From the NCBI GenBank assembly GCA_964408805.1, contig CAYPAV010000006.1, positions 124,001 through 188,000 on the forward strand: a DNA stretch of 64,000 nt. Direction: 5' to 3'. The notes beneath the pieces were generated by a model. That model saw nothing but the letters and a program-made list of their open reading frames with translations, was not told the origin of the DNA and did not search any database. Position 1 is the stretch's first letter, and every line of letters begins with the position of its first letter. Position numbers and translations under genes: made by a program. This document shows positions 8,690 to 16,870 of this stretch, one piece after another. The DNA comes from CAYPAV01 sp964408805 (lineage in GTDB: Bacteria > Pseudomonadota > Alphaproteobacteria > UBA8366).

Positions 8690-9933
8690 GACGCAGCGAC
8701 GACGGGAGCCTGGCGAAAACGGTAAATCAGCACGCCGACGATTGCGAGATTGGCGACATTGGTCGCAACACCGGTCATGAAGGCGGCAAAGTAACCGCCG
8801 GTCAGCTCGAACAGGTAACCGCCGAGCCAGCCGCCGATCGCCATGCCGCTTCCGCCGAGAAATATTATCGTCGCGGTTCGCCGGCCGATCCCCGCTATCG
8901 ACGCATATTGCCGCAAGATCACCGGATAGCAGGGCAGCACACCGCCATAGCCAAGACCAAACAGCGCCGACACCAGATAAAGCGCCACGATATCCTCCAC
9001 CATCACCAGAAGGCCGAGGGTCGCGGCCTGCGCCGCGGAAAACAGAAACAACGCCTGCAAACTCCCCAGACGTTCACAGACCGGGCCCAGCAACAGCATC
9101 CGCGTGATTGTCGCGGTCAATAGCATGACGGACAGCATCTCGGCCGCGCGGGCGGCGGGAAATCCGATATCCGTCACATGCGAGACCATATGTGCCAACG
9201 GCAGCGACATGGCGATACAACATCCGACGACGGCGATCGAAAGAACGACCGTCCATCCCGCCGGCGTAAGCCCGGCCACGTCTTGGGTCGCAGGCGCATC
9301 GCCCGTCGCGCCCGCCGGGGCAAGGTTCTCGCCGAGACCACGACGGCGTTGGCCGAAGAAGACGAAGCTCAGCGGAATCATCGTGCAGAACACGAAAACC
9401 GCATACCAGAAATACGTTTCCCGCCATCCCACCCAGTCGTTGAAATACCGCGCCAACGGGGGCCAGATCATCCCTGCGAGCGATTGCCCGGCGCTGACGA
9501 CACCCGTGGCGAAGCCGGGACGATGGTGGAAGACCTTGACGCCGTTCGCCATCAGAGGCGAGTACATCGTCGCCTGCCCGAGCAGCCCATAGAAGAGGCC
9601 ATAGGCCACCAGAAATTCCCAGGCGCCGCTCATCTGGTAGACGATCAGGGATCCAACACCGAACATGATGCCGCCGAGCAGCGCCGGCGGCCCCATGCCG
9701 GACCTGTCCAGCCAATGGCCCATGAAGATCGCACCGATGCCCGACCCGACGAATAGGATCGAATAAGCCAGCGACGGAACCGTGCGCGGCCAATCGAAAT
9801 CCTGGGCGATCGGCTTCAGGGCCACGATGAGCAGATAGACGCTGCCCGTCGAAATAAACATCAACAGGAGCGACGCCCAAAGAACGAGATAGGAGTAACG
9901 CACGGCCTGCCGGCCGCCGGGTTCCGCCGTCAT
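8686..9933 (-). CDS. Major facilitator superfamily transporter
   Basis: The 415-aa protein has about twelve hydrophobic segments, starting with YLVLWASLLLMFISTGSVYL. The loop between helices 2 and 3 has GHWLDRSGMGPPALLGG, matching the MFS G-x3-D-R-x2 motif, and a central hydrophilic loop lies near residues 195-225. The pattern resembles monocarboxylate-type or OFA carriers, but the substrate is not readable. It follows the parvulin gene on the same strand after 16 bp. The convergent aminotransferase may supply the functional link. Confidence 0.88.
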   Translation of the reverse strand: MTAEPGGRQAVRYSYLVLWASLLLMFISTGSVYLLIVALKPIAQDFDWPRTVPSLAYSILFVGSGIGAIFMGHWLDRSGMGPPALLGGIMFGVGSLIVYQMSGAWEFLVAYGLFYGLLGQATMYSPLMANGVKVFHHRPGFATGVVSAGQSLAGMIWPPLARYFNDWVGWRETYFWYAVFVFCTMIPLSFVFFGQRRRGLGENLAPAGATGDAPATQDVAGLTPAGWTVVLSIAVVGCCIAMSLPLAHMVSHVTDIGFPAARAAEMLSVMLLTATITRMLLLGPVCERLGSLQALFLFSAAQAATLGLLVMVEDIVALYLVSALFGLGYGGVLPCYPVILRQYASIAGIGRRTATIIFLGGSGMAIGGWLGGYLFELTGGYFAAFMTGVATNVANLAIVGVLIYRFRQAPVVAAS

Positions 9934-9949
9934 GCGCGGCGCGATAACC

Positions 9950-10270
9950 TTAGGCGGTCCGATGGATCAAATGATATCCGAAGGCGGTCTCGACGACATC
10001 GCTGACCCCGTCGACCTCCAGTTCGAAGACGGCTTCGTCGAATTCCGGCACCATCGCCCCCCGGCCGAAGCTGCCGAGGTCGCCGCCGTCCTCGCTCGAC
10101 GGGCATTCGGAATGCTCTTGGGCAAGATCGGCGAAATCAACCCCGTTCGCGATTTCGGCCTGGACCATCTTGATCTGCTCCATTGCCTCTTCCTTGGTGC
10201 GCTTGGCGGCGGAGCCCTGCGACCCCTTATACATGAGCAGAATATGCGAGGCGCTTACTTGGTCGGCCAT
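9950..10270 (-). CDS. Parvulin-type peptidyl-prolyl cis-trans isomerase
   Basis: The 106-aa protein is a bare rotamase domain: ASHILLMYKG at the N-terminus, FADLAQEHSECPSSEDGGDL, FGRGAMVPEFDEAVF and the ending VVETAFGYHLIHRT. This is the complete PpiC core including the active-site Cys and His region. There is no signal peptide, so it should act in the cytoplasm as a folding helper. It is the upstream gene of a likely two-gene unit with the MFS carrier. Confidence 0.93.
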   Translation of the reverse strand: MADQVSASHILLMYKGSQGSAAKRTKEEAMEQIKMVQAEIANGVDFADLAQEHSECPSSEDGGDLGSFGRGAMVPEFDEAVFELEVDGVSDVVETAFGYHLIHRTA

Positions 10271-10367
10271 CTGTGTTCTCCCGGGCTGATTTCATCGGCG
10301 GCGGAATATAGGCGATACCGCCGGGCGGTGCATCGACTTTCGTACGAAAATAAAGCGATCGAAAGGT

Positions 10368-11603
10368 CTACTTCCGGCCCGCCTTGGCCAAGACCGCGTG
10401 AAGCATGACGTCGGAGCCGGCCGCCAGGTCCTCGGGCCGCGCGTTTTCCAGCTCGTTGTGGCTGATCCCCCCCTCGCACGCGACGAAGACCATGCCGGAC
10501 GGACAGACATGCGACAGATTGATCGCGTCGTGGCCGGCACCCGAATAGATGTCCCGGCAACTGAGTTCGAGTTCCCGTGCGGCGTCGCGCACCGCTTGCA
10601 CGCAAGCCGCATCGAAGGTGACGGCATCGCGGTGACCCGTCGCCTCGATCTCGACCGCAAGGCCGCGCGCCTCGGCAATCCGCTCACAGGCGGCCCGCAT
10701 GGCATCGCGCACCGCCGCCAGGGTGGCATTGTCCGGATGACGGCTGTCGATCGAGAAGACGACCTGACCCGGAATGGTATTCCGCGAATTCGGCCGCACG
10801 CGAAGATGCCCGACGGTGATGACCGGATGCGGATCGAAGGTAAAGGCGAGTTCGTCGACCGCATCGATCATCTTGGCGGCCCCGTGCATCGCGTCCTTGC
10901 GAAGGGTCATCGGCAAGGTGCCGGCGTGGCCTTCCTCGCCGGTCACCGTGACCATGAACCCGCGCGATCCCTGGGCGCCCTCGACGGCGCCGATTTGCAC
11001 CCCTTCGTTTTCCAGGATCGGGCCCTGCTCGATATGGATTTCGAAGAAGCAGTCGACCGGAAACCCGCCGACCTCCTCCGATCCATCATAGCCGATCCGT
11101 CGCAATTCGTCGCCGACACTCCGTCCCTCCGCGTCGGTCATGGAGAGCGTTTCCGCGACCGAGCGGTGGCCGACAAACGCGTTCGAACCGACACAGCCGG
11201 CGCCGAAACGGGCCCCCTCCTCGTCGGTCCAATTGACGACATCGATCGGTTTTTCGTGTTCGATACCGTGTTCGTTCAGAACATTGACGATCTCGAGCCC
11301 CGTCAACACGCCGAGAATCCCATCGAAACGCCCACCGAGCGGTTGAGTATCGAGATGGCTTCCGGTCATCACCGGCGGCGCTCCCGCATCCCGGCCGGCG
11401 CGGCGGGCGAAGATATTGCCGACCTGGTCCACCCGGACCGCGCAGCCGGCCGCCTTCGCCCATTCGACGAAAAGATCGCGCGCCTTCTTGTCGTCGTCGC
11501 TCAAGGCCAGGCGCCCGAGCCCTCCCTTCGGCGTGGCGCCGAAGACGGCCATCTCCATATGCGCGTCCCAGAGGCGCTGCTGATTCGACCGAAGCGCACT
11601 CAT
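10368..11603 (-). CDS. M20-family Zn-dependent hydrolase (N-carbamoyl-L-amino acid hydrolase / allantoate amidohydrolase type)
   Basis: Signature motifs are TGSHLDTQPLGGRFDGILGV, NWTDEEGARF, FFEIHIEQGPILE and GEEGHAGTLPMTLRKDA, the metal-binding and dimer elements of the hydantoinase/carbamoylase family. Such enzymes hydrolyse N-carbamoyl amino acids, ureidoglycolate or allantoate. The start is taken at 11603 (MSALRSN), where ATGA couples it to the stop of the upstream amidase; a start at 11633 would add residues with no family match. The pair with an amidase suggests stepwise breakdown of an amide or ureide nitrogen source. Confidence 0.9.
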   Translation of the reverse strand: MSALRSNQQRLWDAHMEMAVFGATPKGGLGRLALSDDDKKARDLFVEWAKAAGCAVRVDQVGNIFARRAGRDAGAPPVMTGSHLDTQPLGGRFDGILGVLTGLEIVNVLNEHGIEHEKPIDVVNWTDEEGARFGAGCVGSNAFVGHRSVAETLSMTDAEGRSVGDELRRIGYDGSEEVGGFPVDCFFEIHIEQGPILENEGVQIGAVEGAQGSRGFMVTVTGEEGHAGTLPMTLRKDAMHGAAKMIDAVDELAFTFDPHPVITVGHLRVRPNSRNTIPGQVVFSIDSRHPDNATLAAVRDAMRAACERIAEARGLAVEIEATGHRDAVTFDAACVQAVRDAARELELSCRDIYSGAGHDAINLSHVCPSGMVFVACEGGISHNELENARPEDLAAGSDVMLHAVLAKAGRK

Positions 11604-12940
11604 CGCGCCGCCTCCACGAAGGCTTCCAGCCATTTCGCGACCCGGAAGAGATGCGGATCGTCGCCCTTTCGCCCCATTAACTGGACGCCGAAGGGCAAGC
11701 CGTTCGGTCCCTTCAACAAGGGAAGACAGAGCCCCGGCATTCCCAACAGCGTCCAGGGCGCCTGAAAGACCGGGCTGCCGGTGCTCTCGAAGCCGATCGG
11801 CGCTTCTCCCGTCGCGGGGGGCACGATCAACGCTTCGTAGCCGCGCAGTAGCTCGTTGATGTCCGCCTCGATCGTATCACGAGCGTCGAGCGATCTCAGA
11901 TAGTCACCGGCCTTGACCTCAAGGCCATTGGCGATCCGCTCGAGCGTTCGGGAATCCATCAAAGGCGGATCGCGGGTGACTTCCTCGGCGTAGAAATAGG
12001 CGAGACCCGCGCCGATGACATTGGTGTGATGATCGAGCGCCCCAGCGAAACTCTCCGGCAGGTCCACCTCCTCCGCATGCGTGCCGAGCCCGGCGACAAA
12101 TGACTCGAAAATCGCGAAGGCATCAGGATCGCCTTCCTCCCAAGCCGGGGTGCGGCAAAAACCGAGACGCGGCGCGCCCTTCAAGGGCCGCGCCAGCGCC
12201 TCCACCAGACCCATTCCGGGATCGGCCCGCATCTCCCCGTCCCGAGAGTCGCCGACCATCAACACGTCGCTCAAGAGGGCCAGATCCTCGAGCGAGCGAG
12301 CCAAGGGGCCGACATGATCGAGCTTCCTCGAAAGCGGGCTCACTCCGGTGCAGGAGATCGAGCCGAAAGTCGGCTTGTAGCCGTGAACCCCGCAATAGGA
12401 GGCCGGCCGAAGGGTCGACCCGGAGGTCTGCGACCCGAGGCCGATCGGCGCCATGAAATCGCCGAGCGCCGCGCACGACCCGCTGGACGACCCGCCCGGC
12501 GTGCGCTCCGGATCATGCGGGTTTCGGGTCTTTCCGGGTGTCGACATGGCAATCTCTGTGGTGACCGTCTTGCCCAGGATCACCGCGCCCGCCTGGCGAA
12601 GAAGCTGTACGGCGAAACCGTCAAGCGTCGGCCGGCGGCCCTTGTAGCGGTTGCTGCCGTTCTCGGTCGGCATGTCCGCCGTATCGAAGATATCCTTAAT
12701 CGCCACGGGTACGCCGTGCAGCGGGCCGAGCGGGCCGCCCGCGGCCTGGCGAGCATCCAGTTCCCGGGCGCGCGCAAGGGCGGCCTCGGGGTCGAGATAG
12801 ATCCACGCTTGAACCGTCTCTTCCCGCGCCCTAATCCGATCCAGGCAGGAGACGGTCAGTGCCTCGGCGGTAATCTCTCCATCACGGATCGCCTTTACGG
12901 CTTCCGACGCGGACCATTCATATAGAGGTCTGTTTTTCAT
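11600..12940 (-). CDS. Amidase signature family hydrolase
   Basis: The product has the Ser-cisSer-Lys machinery: VAIKDIFDT with the catalytic Lys, TPGGSSSGSCAALGDF with the cis-Ser loop, and GSQTSGSTLRPASYCG with the nucleophile region. The ATG at 12940 (MKNRPLYEW) follows GCGGAG with good spacing, and an earlier ATG at 12994 lacks a ribosome site. The substrate is unknown. It is the first gene of a coupled pair and shares an ATGA junction with the downstream carbamoylase. It is probably cytoplasmic, since no signal peptide is seen. Confidence 0.9.
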   Translation of the reverse strand: MKNRPLYEWSASEAVKAIRDGEITAEALTVSCLDRIRAREETVQAWIYLDPEAALARARELDARQAAGGPLGPLHGVPVAIKDIFDTADMPTENGSNRYKGRRPTLDGFAVQLLRQAGAVILGKTVTTEIAMSTPGKTRNPHDPERTPGGSSSGSCAALGDFMAPIGLGSQTSGSTLRPASYCGVHGYKPTFGSISCTGVSPLSRKLDHVGPLARSLEDLALLSDVLMVGDSRDGEMRADPGMGLVEALARPLKGAPRLGFCRTPAWEEGDPDAFAIFESFVAGLGTHAEEVDLPESFAGALDHHTNVIGAGLAYFYAEEVTRDPPLMDSRTLERIANGLEVKAGDYLRSLDARDTIEADINELLRGYEALIVPPATGEAPIGFESTGSPVFQAPWTLLGMPGLCLPLLKGPNGLPFGVQLMGRKGDDPHLFRVAKWLEAFVEAAR

Positions 12941-13062
12941 TCCGGCTCCGCCCCTTGGCGCGGCGACATCGGAGTCGCCGCGAATTCGAAGCACCGCCGG
13001 CGGCGGCGCCTTTGCATCGGGAGATTGCGGGGGAGAACAGCCGGGCGCAAGCCCTCTACGCG

Positions 13063-14253
13063 CTAGTCGTCGAACAAGGCGATGACGCGATAGGCGGGAA
13101 AGCCGATCCGAACGGTGGTACCGACGCCCAACTCGCTCGATAGCTCCAGCTTGCCGTCATGCAGCTCCATGATGCGCCGACTCAAATAGAGACCAAGTCC
13201 CGTCCCTTCATGTTCGCGGCTCAAGCCAAAATCGGCTTGACCGAAGGGCGCCATCACGCGTGGGATGTCCTTCTCCGCGATTCCGATCCCGGTATCGCCG
13301 ATCCGGATATCGAACCGGTCGCCCTCGATAAGCCCGGCCGAAACCTCGACCCTGCCTTTCGCCGGCGTGAATTTGAGCGCGTTGCCGATAATATTCAGCA
13401 GGACCTGCTTGACCCGACGCGTATCGATGAAGAGCGCGGGTTGATTGTCCCGCACGTGGCTGATGATCTCGACGTTGGATTCGTTCGCTTTCGCCTGCAT
13501 CAACCCGACGCAGCCCTCAATGAGGTCGATCGGATAGATTTCATCGTCATGCAGTTCCATCTTCTCGGCCTCGATCGCGGAGACGTCGAGAAGATCATTG
13601 ATCAAATCCAGGAGATGCGTGCCGGATTCCAGGATGTGTCCCAAATATTCGATATATTGCGGGTTGCCGATCTCTCCGAATACCTGGCGCTCCATCAGTT
13701 CGGAAAACCCGATGATGGTATTGAGCGGCGTCCGCAATTCGTGGCTGATATTCGCGATGAACTCGGTTTTTGTCCGGCTGGCGAATTCCGCATGCTCCTT
13801 GGCGTCGCGCAGCGCCCGTTCGGACGACAATTGTTCGGTCAGGTCGCGGGCACTTCCGCGAAGACCTTCAAATTCGCCTGTCTCGGAATGGTGAATCGGC
13901 AAAGCCGTCATGAGGAATATACGGTCTTCGCCGTCATTGTCCTTGGTTTGGAAACGAACGTCGCGAAACGGCGAATGAAGATCTAGGTCGATCGGTTCAC
14001 CGGCATCGTCCAGGAATTGACCGACATCGAGAAGCCGCCGGCCTTCCATATCCCGCCCGTGCACGGAGAGAAGATCGAATATCCGCGAGGAGATATAAGT
14101 GAATCGAAAATCGCGATCGACCTCCCAAATGAGCTCGGAGATGATATCGATGACATCGTCCAACCGGCCGCGCACACTCGTTTCGGAAGACCGGCGGGGC
14201 TCGTCGCGTGCTTCGACCGCCACATCCTTCACATGGTTGGTGTCGTTTGCCAT
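13063..14253 (-). CDS. Soluble PAS-domain sensor histidine kinase
   Basis: The 396-aa protein (start MANDTNH at 14253; an earlier ATG at 14313 is possible) has a PAS domain at about residues 30-140, then HisKA with FIANISHELRTPLNTIIGF (phospho-acceptor His near residue 171) and a HATPase_c domain with NALKFTPAKG, DTGIGIAEKD and GTGLGLYLSRRIMELH. No transmembrane segment is present, so it should sense a cytoplasmic or diffusible signal. No response regulator adjoins it, so it is an orphan kinase here. Confidence 0.92.
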   Translation of the reverse strand: MANDTNHVKDVAVEARDEPRRSSETSVRGRLDDVIDIISELIWEVDRDFRFTYISSRIFDLLSVHGRDMEGRRLLDVGQFLDDAGEPIDLDLHSPFRDVRFQTKDNDGEDRIFLMTALPIHHSETGEFEGLRGSARDLTEQLSSERALRDAKEHAEFASRTKTEFIANISHELRTPLNTIIGFSELMERQVFGEIGNPQYIEYLGHILESGTHLLDLINDLLDVSAIEAEKMELHDDEIYPIDLIEGCVGLMQAKANESNVEIISHVRDNQPALFIDTRRVKQVLLNIIGNALKFTPAKGRVEVSAGLIEGDRFDIRIGDTGIGIAEKDIPRVMAPFGQADFGLSREHEGTGLGLYLSRRIMELHDGKLELSSELGVGTTVRIGFPAYRVIALFDD

Positions 14254-14361
14254 TCGGCTTCCCAATTCGCAATCCCCGACACGCGATCGCGGCTCGAGTA
14301 GCCGATCGCGCAATGGGATTATCGGGTCAATTCGGTAATAAACTCTTAACCGGATGTCCGC

Positions 14362-14682
14362 CTATGCGTCGGTCTTGCCGCCCCCATGGCAATCCGGCGA
14401 CGCGCGGACCGCGCCGTCCCGCGCGGCCCATTCGACCGGCGTCAAAGTCTCCATCGACAGGGCGTGAAGCGGACCCGCCAATTCTTCCCGCAGGATGCCG
14501 TTCACCGTCTGATGGCGACGGATGCGGGGCACGGCCTCGAAACTGTCTGTGACGACGACGAGCTTGAAGTGCGATTCGGATCCGGGCGGCACGCTGTGCA
14601 TGTGGCTCTCGTTGATCACCTGTAGATGACTGGGCTTCAGCGCCTCGGTCAACTTCCCTTCGATGCGGGACTGTACAGTCAT
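14362..14682 (-). CDS. BolA family protein
   Basis: The 106-aa product matches BolA throughout: RIEGKLTEALKPSHLQVINE, SHFKLVVVTDSFEAV and the conserved ending HALSMETLTPVEW. BolA proteins pair with monothiol glutaredoxins and help in Fe-S or iron regulation, and some bind DNA. No glutaredoxin gene is adjacent in this window. A 195-bp AT-rich divergent region separates it from the sugar operon. Confidence 0.92.
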   Translation of the reverse strand: MTVQSRIEGKLTEALKPSHLQVINESHMHSVPPGSESHFKLVVVTDSFEAVPRIRRHQTVNGILREELAGPLHALSMETLTPVEWAARDGAVRASPDCHGGGKTDA

Positions 14683-14877
14683 CGAATACCTACCCTGTTA
14701 TGCAAATGCCGTCCTAACCAGAACATAGAGGCGGTTGGCGATAATTCCAATACACCACAATATTTTGTCATACATTCAAGAATTCTTGCGATATCTTGTA
14801 TATGGCAATAATAATATCCACGGGTTTCGCGACCCCAAGGTGCGAGATTTCCGTCATCCGCTGGGAGAGAATCAAGC
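14683..14877 (+). promoter_or_regulatory. AT-rich divergent control region with a 12-bp palindrome
   Basis: This stretch is much richer in A and T than its surroundings and lies between bolA (minus) and the sugar operon (plus). It contains the perfect palindrome CAAGAATTCTTG at 14777-14788. A weak promoter candidate for the operon is TTGCGA (14786-14791) with a 17-nt spacer to TAATAA (14809-14814); another -10 candidate, TAATAT, lies at 14812-14817. The palindrome overlaps that -35 candidate, so it could be a repressor site. Confidence 0.4.
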
Positions 14878-15834
14878 GTGTCCCGAACAGACCCAGCACA
14901 ATTCGAGGCCGATCTCTTCCGCAACCTCTACCGGATACGCCGCGTCGAGGAGGAGATCATCCGACTTTACCCGAGCGACCGGATCAAGAGCCCGGTGCAT
15001 CTCTCGATCGGTCAGGAATCGGTCTCGGTCGGCGTTTGCGCGGCGCTTCGGCCGAGCGACGTTGCGTTTGGAACCTACCGGGGCCATGCGCTCTACCTCG
15101 CCAAGGGCGGAAACCTGAACGCGATGATGGCGGAGCTCTACGGCAAGGCGTCGGGCGGTGCCAGGGGCAAGGCCGGCTCGATGCATTTGATCGACATGTC
15201 GGTCGGCATGATGGGAACCTCCGCCATTGTCGCCACCTCGATCCCGCAGGCGGTCGGCTACGCGCTCGCCATGAAGATGCGAGGCCGGGACACGGCGGTG
15301 GTGGTGTTCTTCGGCGACGGCGCGATGGACGAGGGCGCCTTTCACGAGAGCATCAACTTCGCGGCGCTGAAGGGGCTGCCCGTCCTGTTCGTCTGCGAGA
15401 ACAACCACTACGCCATCTATTCCCATGTCGAGGAACGAATGCCGACGGTGAATCTTTGCGCGCGCGCGGAGGTCTACGGCGTCCCGGCGGAACGGATCGA
15501 CGATGGCGATACCTTGAAAATCCACGAGGCCGCGGATCGGGCACTTGATGAAATCCGCGGCGGCGCGGGGCCGCGCTTTCTCGAATGCGTGACCTGCCGA
15601 TGGCGCGACCATGTTGGCCCCGACGAGGACCGGGTCTGGGGCTATCGAGACGAGGCCGAACTCGACGCCTGGATCGCGCGGGACGAGGTCGAACGTCTTG
15701 GTAAGGAACTCACCCCCGATGCGCGCGCTGGGATCGAAGCAACGGTGGATTCCGAGATCGCGGCGGCGATCGATTTCGCCGAGGCAAGCGACTATCCCGA
15801 AACCCAGGAGCTCTATCACCATGTCTGCCGCTGA
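14878..15834 (+). CDS. Thiamine diphosphate-dependent E1 component, alpha subunit
   Basis: The 318-aa product is an E1-alpha subunit of the pyruvate/acetoin dehydrogenase type. It has the ThDP motif GDG at residues 146-148 (FFGDGAMDEGAFHESINFAA), ending in NN at 175-176 (FVCENNHYAI), and the SIGQES and GTYRGHALYLAKGG segments. The GTG at 14878 follows a GGGAGAGA site. E1 enzymes decarboxylate a 2-oxoacid and hold the hydroxyethyl carbanion. There is no E2 or E3 gene nearby; instead it opens a sugar-nucleotide operon. This suggests carboligation onto a keto sugar, as proposed for the AviB1/AviB2 pair of avilamycin synthesis. That role is inference. Confidence 0.88.
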   Translation: MSRTDPAQFEADLFRNLYRIRRVEEEIIRLYPSDRIKSPVHLSIGQESVSVGVCAALRPSDVAFGTYRGHALYLAKGGNLNAMMAELYGKASGGARGKAGSMHLIDMSVGMMGTSAIVATSIPQAVGYALAMKMRGRDTAVVVFFGDGAMDEGAFHESINFAALKGLPVLFVCENNHYAIYSHVEERMPTVNLCARAEVYGVPAERIDDGDTLKIHEAADRALDEIRGGAGPRFLECVTCRWRDHVGPDEDRVWGYRDEAELDAWIARDEVERLGKELTPDARAGIEATVDSEIAAAIDFAEASDYPETQELYHHVCR

Positions 15835-16870
15835 AGGCCGCGCCGTCACCTATGCCGATGCGCTGAGGGAAGCCGTGCATCAGGAAATGACGCGCGACGA
15901 GAATGTCTTCGTCTTCGGCCTCGGCGTCGACGATCCGAAGGGGATGTACGGCACCACTACCGGCTTCCACGAGGATTTCGGCGCCGAGCGGAATTTTGAC
16001 ACGCCCTTGTCGGAAGACGCCATGACCGGCGTCGCCATCGGTGCCGCACTTGCCGGCATGCGGCCCATTCACGTTCACCAGCGCATGGATTTTCTGCTTC
16101 TCTGCATGAACCAGCTGGTCAATATTGCGGCCAAGACGTCCTACATGTATGCGGGCACCTGCCATGTGCCGATGGTTGTTCGCGGCATCATCGGTCGCAG
16201 CTGGGGCCAGGGCGCCCAGCATAGCCAGGCCATTCATTCCTATTTCATGCACGTGCCGGGGCTGAAGGTCCTGGCCCCCACCACGCCGCATGATGCCAAG
16301 GGCGCCATGATCGCGGCCATCCGCGACGACAATCCGGTGATCCTGATGGAGCACCGGATGCTCTATGGCAATACCGGCGTCGTTCCCGAAGAGGACTATG
16401 AAATTCCCTTCGGGCAGGCCCGAATTCTCGCCCCCGGCGACGATGTCACCATCGTTGGCGTCAGTCACATGGTGGTCGAATGTCTTCGCGCGCGCCGCGC
16501 CCTCGCCGAGATCGGTATCTCGGCCGAAGTGATCGATCCCGTGAGCCTGGCACCGCTCGACTTGGAGACGATCGCCGCTTCGGCGGAGAAGACCGGCCAT
16601 CTCCTCGTCGTCGATACGAGCTGGACCTGCTGCGGGACCGGCGGCGAGATCATCGCCCAGATGGTCGAACGCGGCGGCGAACTTCCCCGGATGAAACGCA
16701 TGGGCTACGCACCGACCCCCTGCCCCACGACGCGGCCGCTCGAGACATTGTTCTATCCCAGCGGCAAGACCATCGCCGAGGCGGCCCACGGTCTCTCGCA
16801 ACGCGGCGGCGAATGGCAGTCGCCGGAGATCGAAGCGCGCGAGATCGCCGAATTCCGCGGACCCTTTTGA
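15821..16870 (+). CDS. Thiamine diphosphate-dependent E1 component, beta subunit
   Basis: The 349-aa product begins MSAAEGRAVTYADALREAV at 15821, overlapping the alpha gene by 14 nt, and shows the E1-beta fold: FDTPLSEDAMTGVAIGAALA, GQGAQHSQAIHSYFMHVPGL, VLAPTTPHDAKGAMIAAIRD and the C-terminal transketolase-like domain (VEVIDPVSLAPLDLETI-type segment). Together with the alpha subunit it would form the alpha2beta2 thiamine enzyme. The residue after GQGAQHSQ and the His of HSQ are kept, consistent with an active enzyme. Its stop overlaps the start of the next gene (TGATG), so the three genes are translationally linked. Confidence 0.88.
   Translation: MSAAEGRAVTYADALREAVHQEMTRDENVFVFGLGVDDPKGMYGTTTGFHEDFGAERNFDTPLSEDAMTGVAIGAALAGMRPIHVHQRMDFLLLCMNQLVNIAAKTSYMYAGTCHVPMVVRGIIGRSWGQGAQHSQAIHSYFMHVPGLKVLAPTTPHDAKGAMIAAIRDDNPVILMEHRMLYGNTGVVPEEDYEIPFGQARILAPGDDVTIVGVSHMVVECLRARRALAEIGISAEVIDPVSLAPLDLETIAASAEKTGHLLVVDTSWTCCGTGGEIIAQMVERGGELPRMKRMGYAPTPCPTTRPLETLFYPSGKTIAEAAHGLSQRGGEWQSPEIEAREIAEFRGPF

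Noticed and set aside
14878..16870. Pyruvate or acetoin dehydrogenase complex
   Set aside because: No E2 or E3 gene is present and the genes are fused into a sugar operon.
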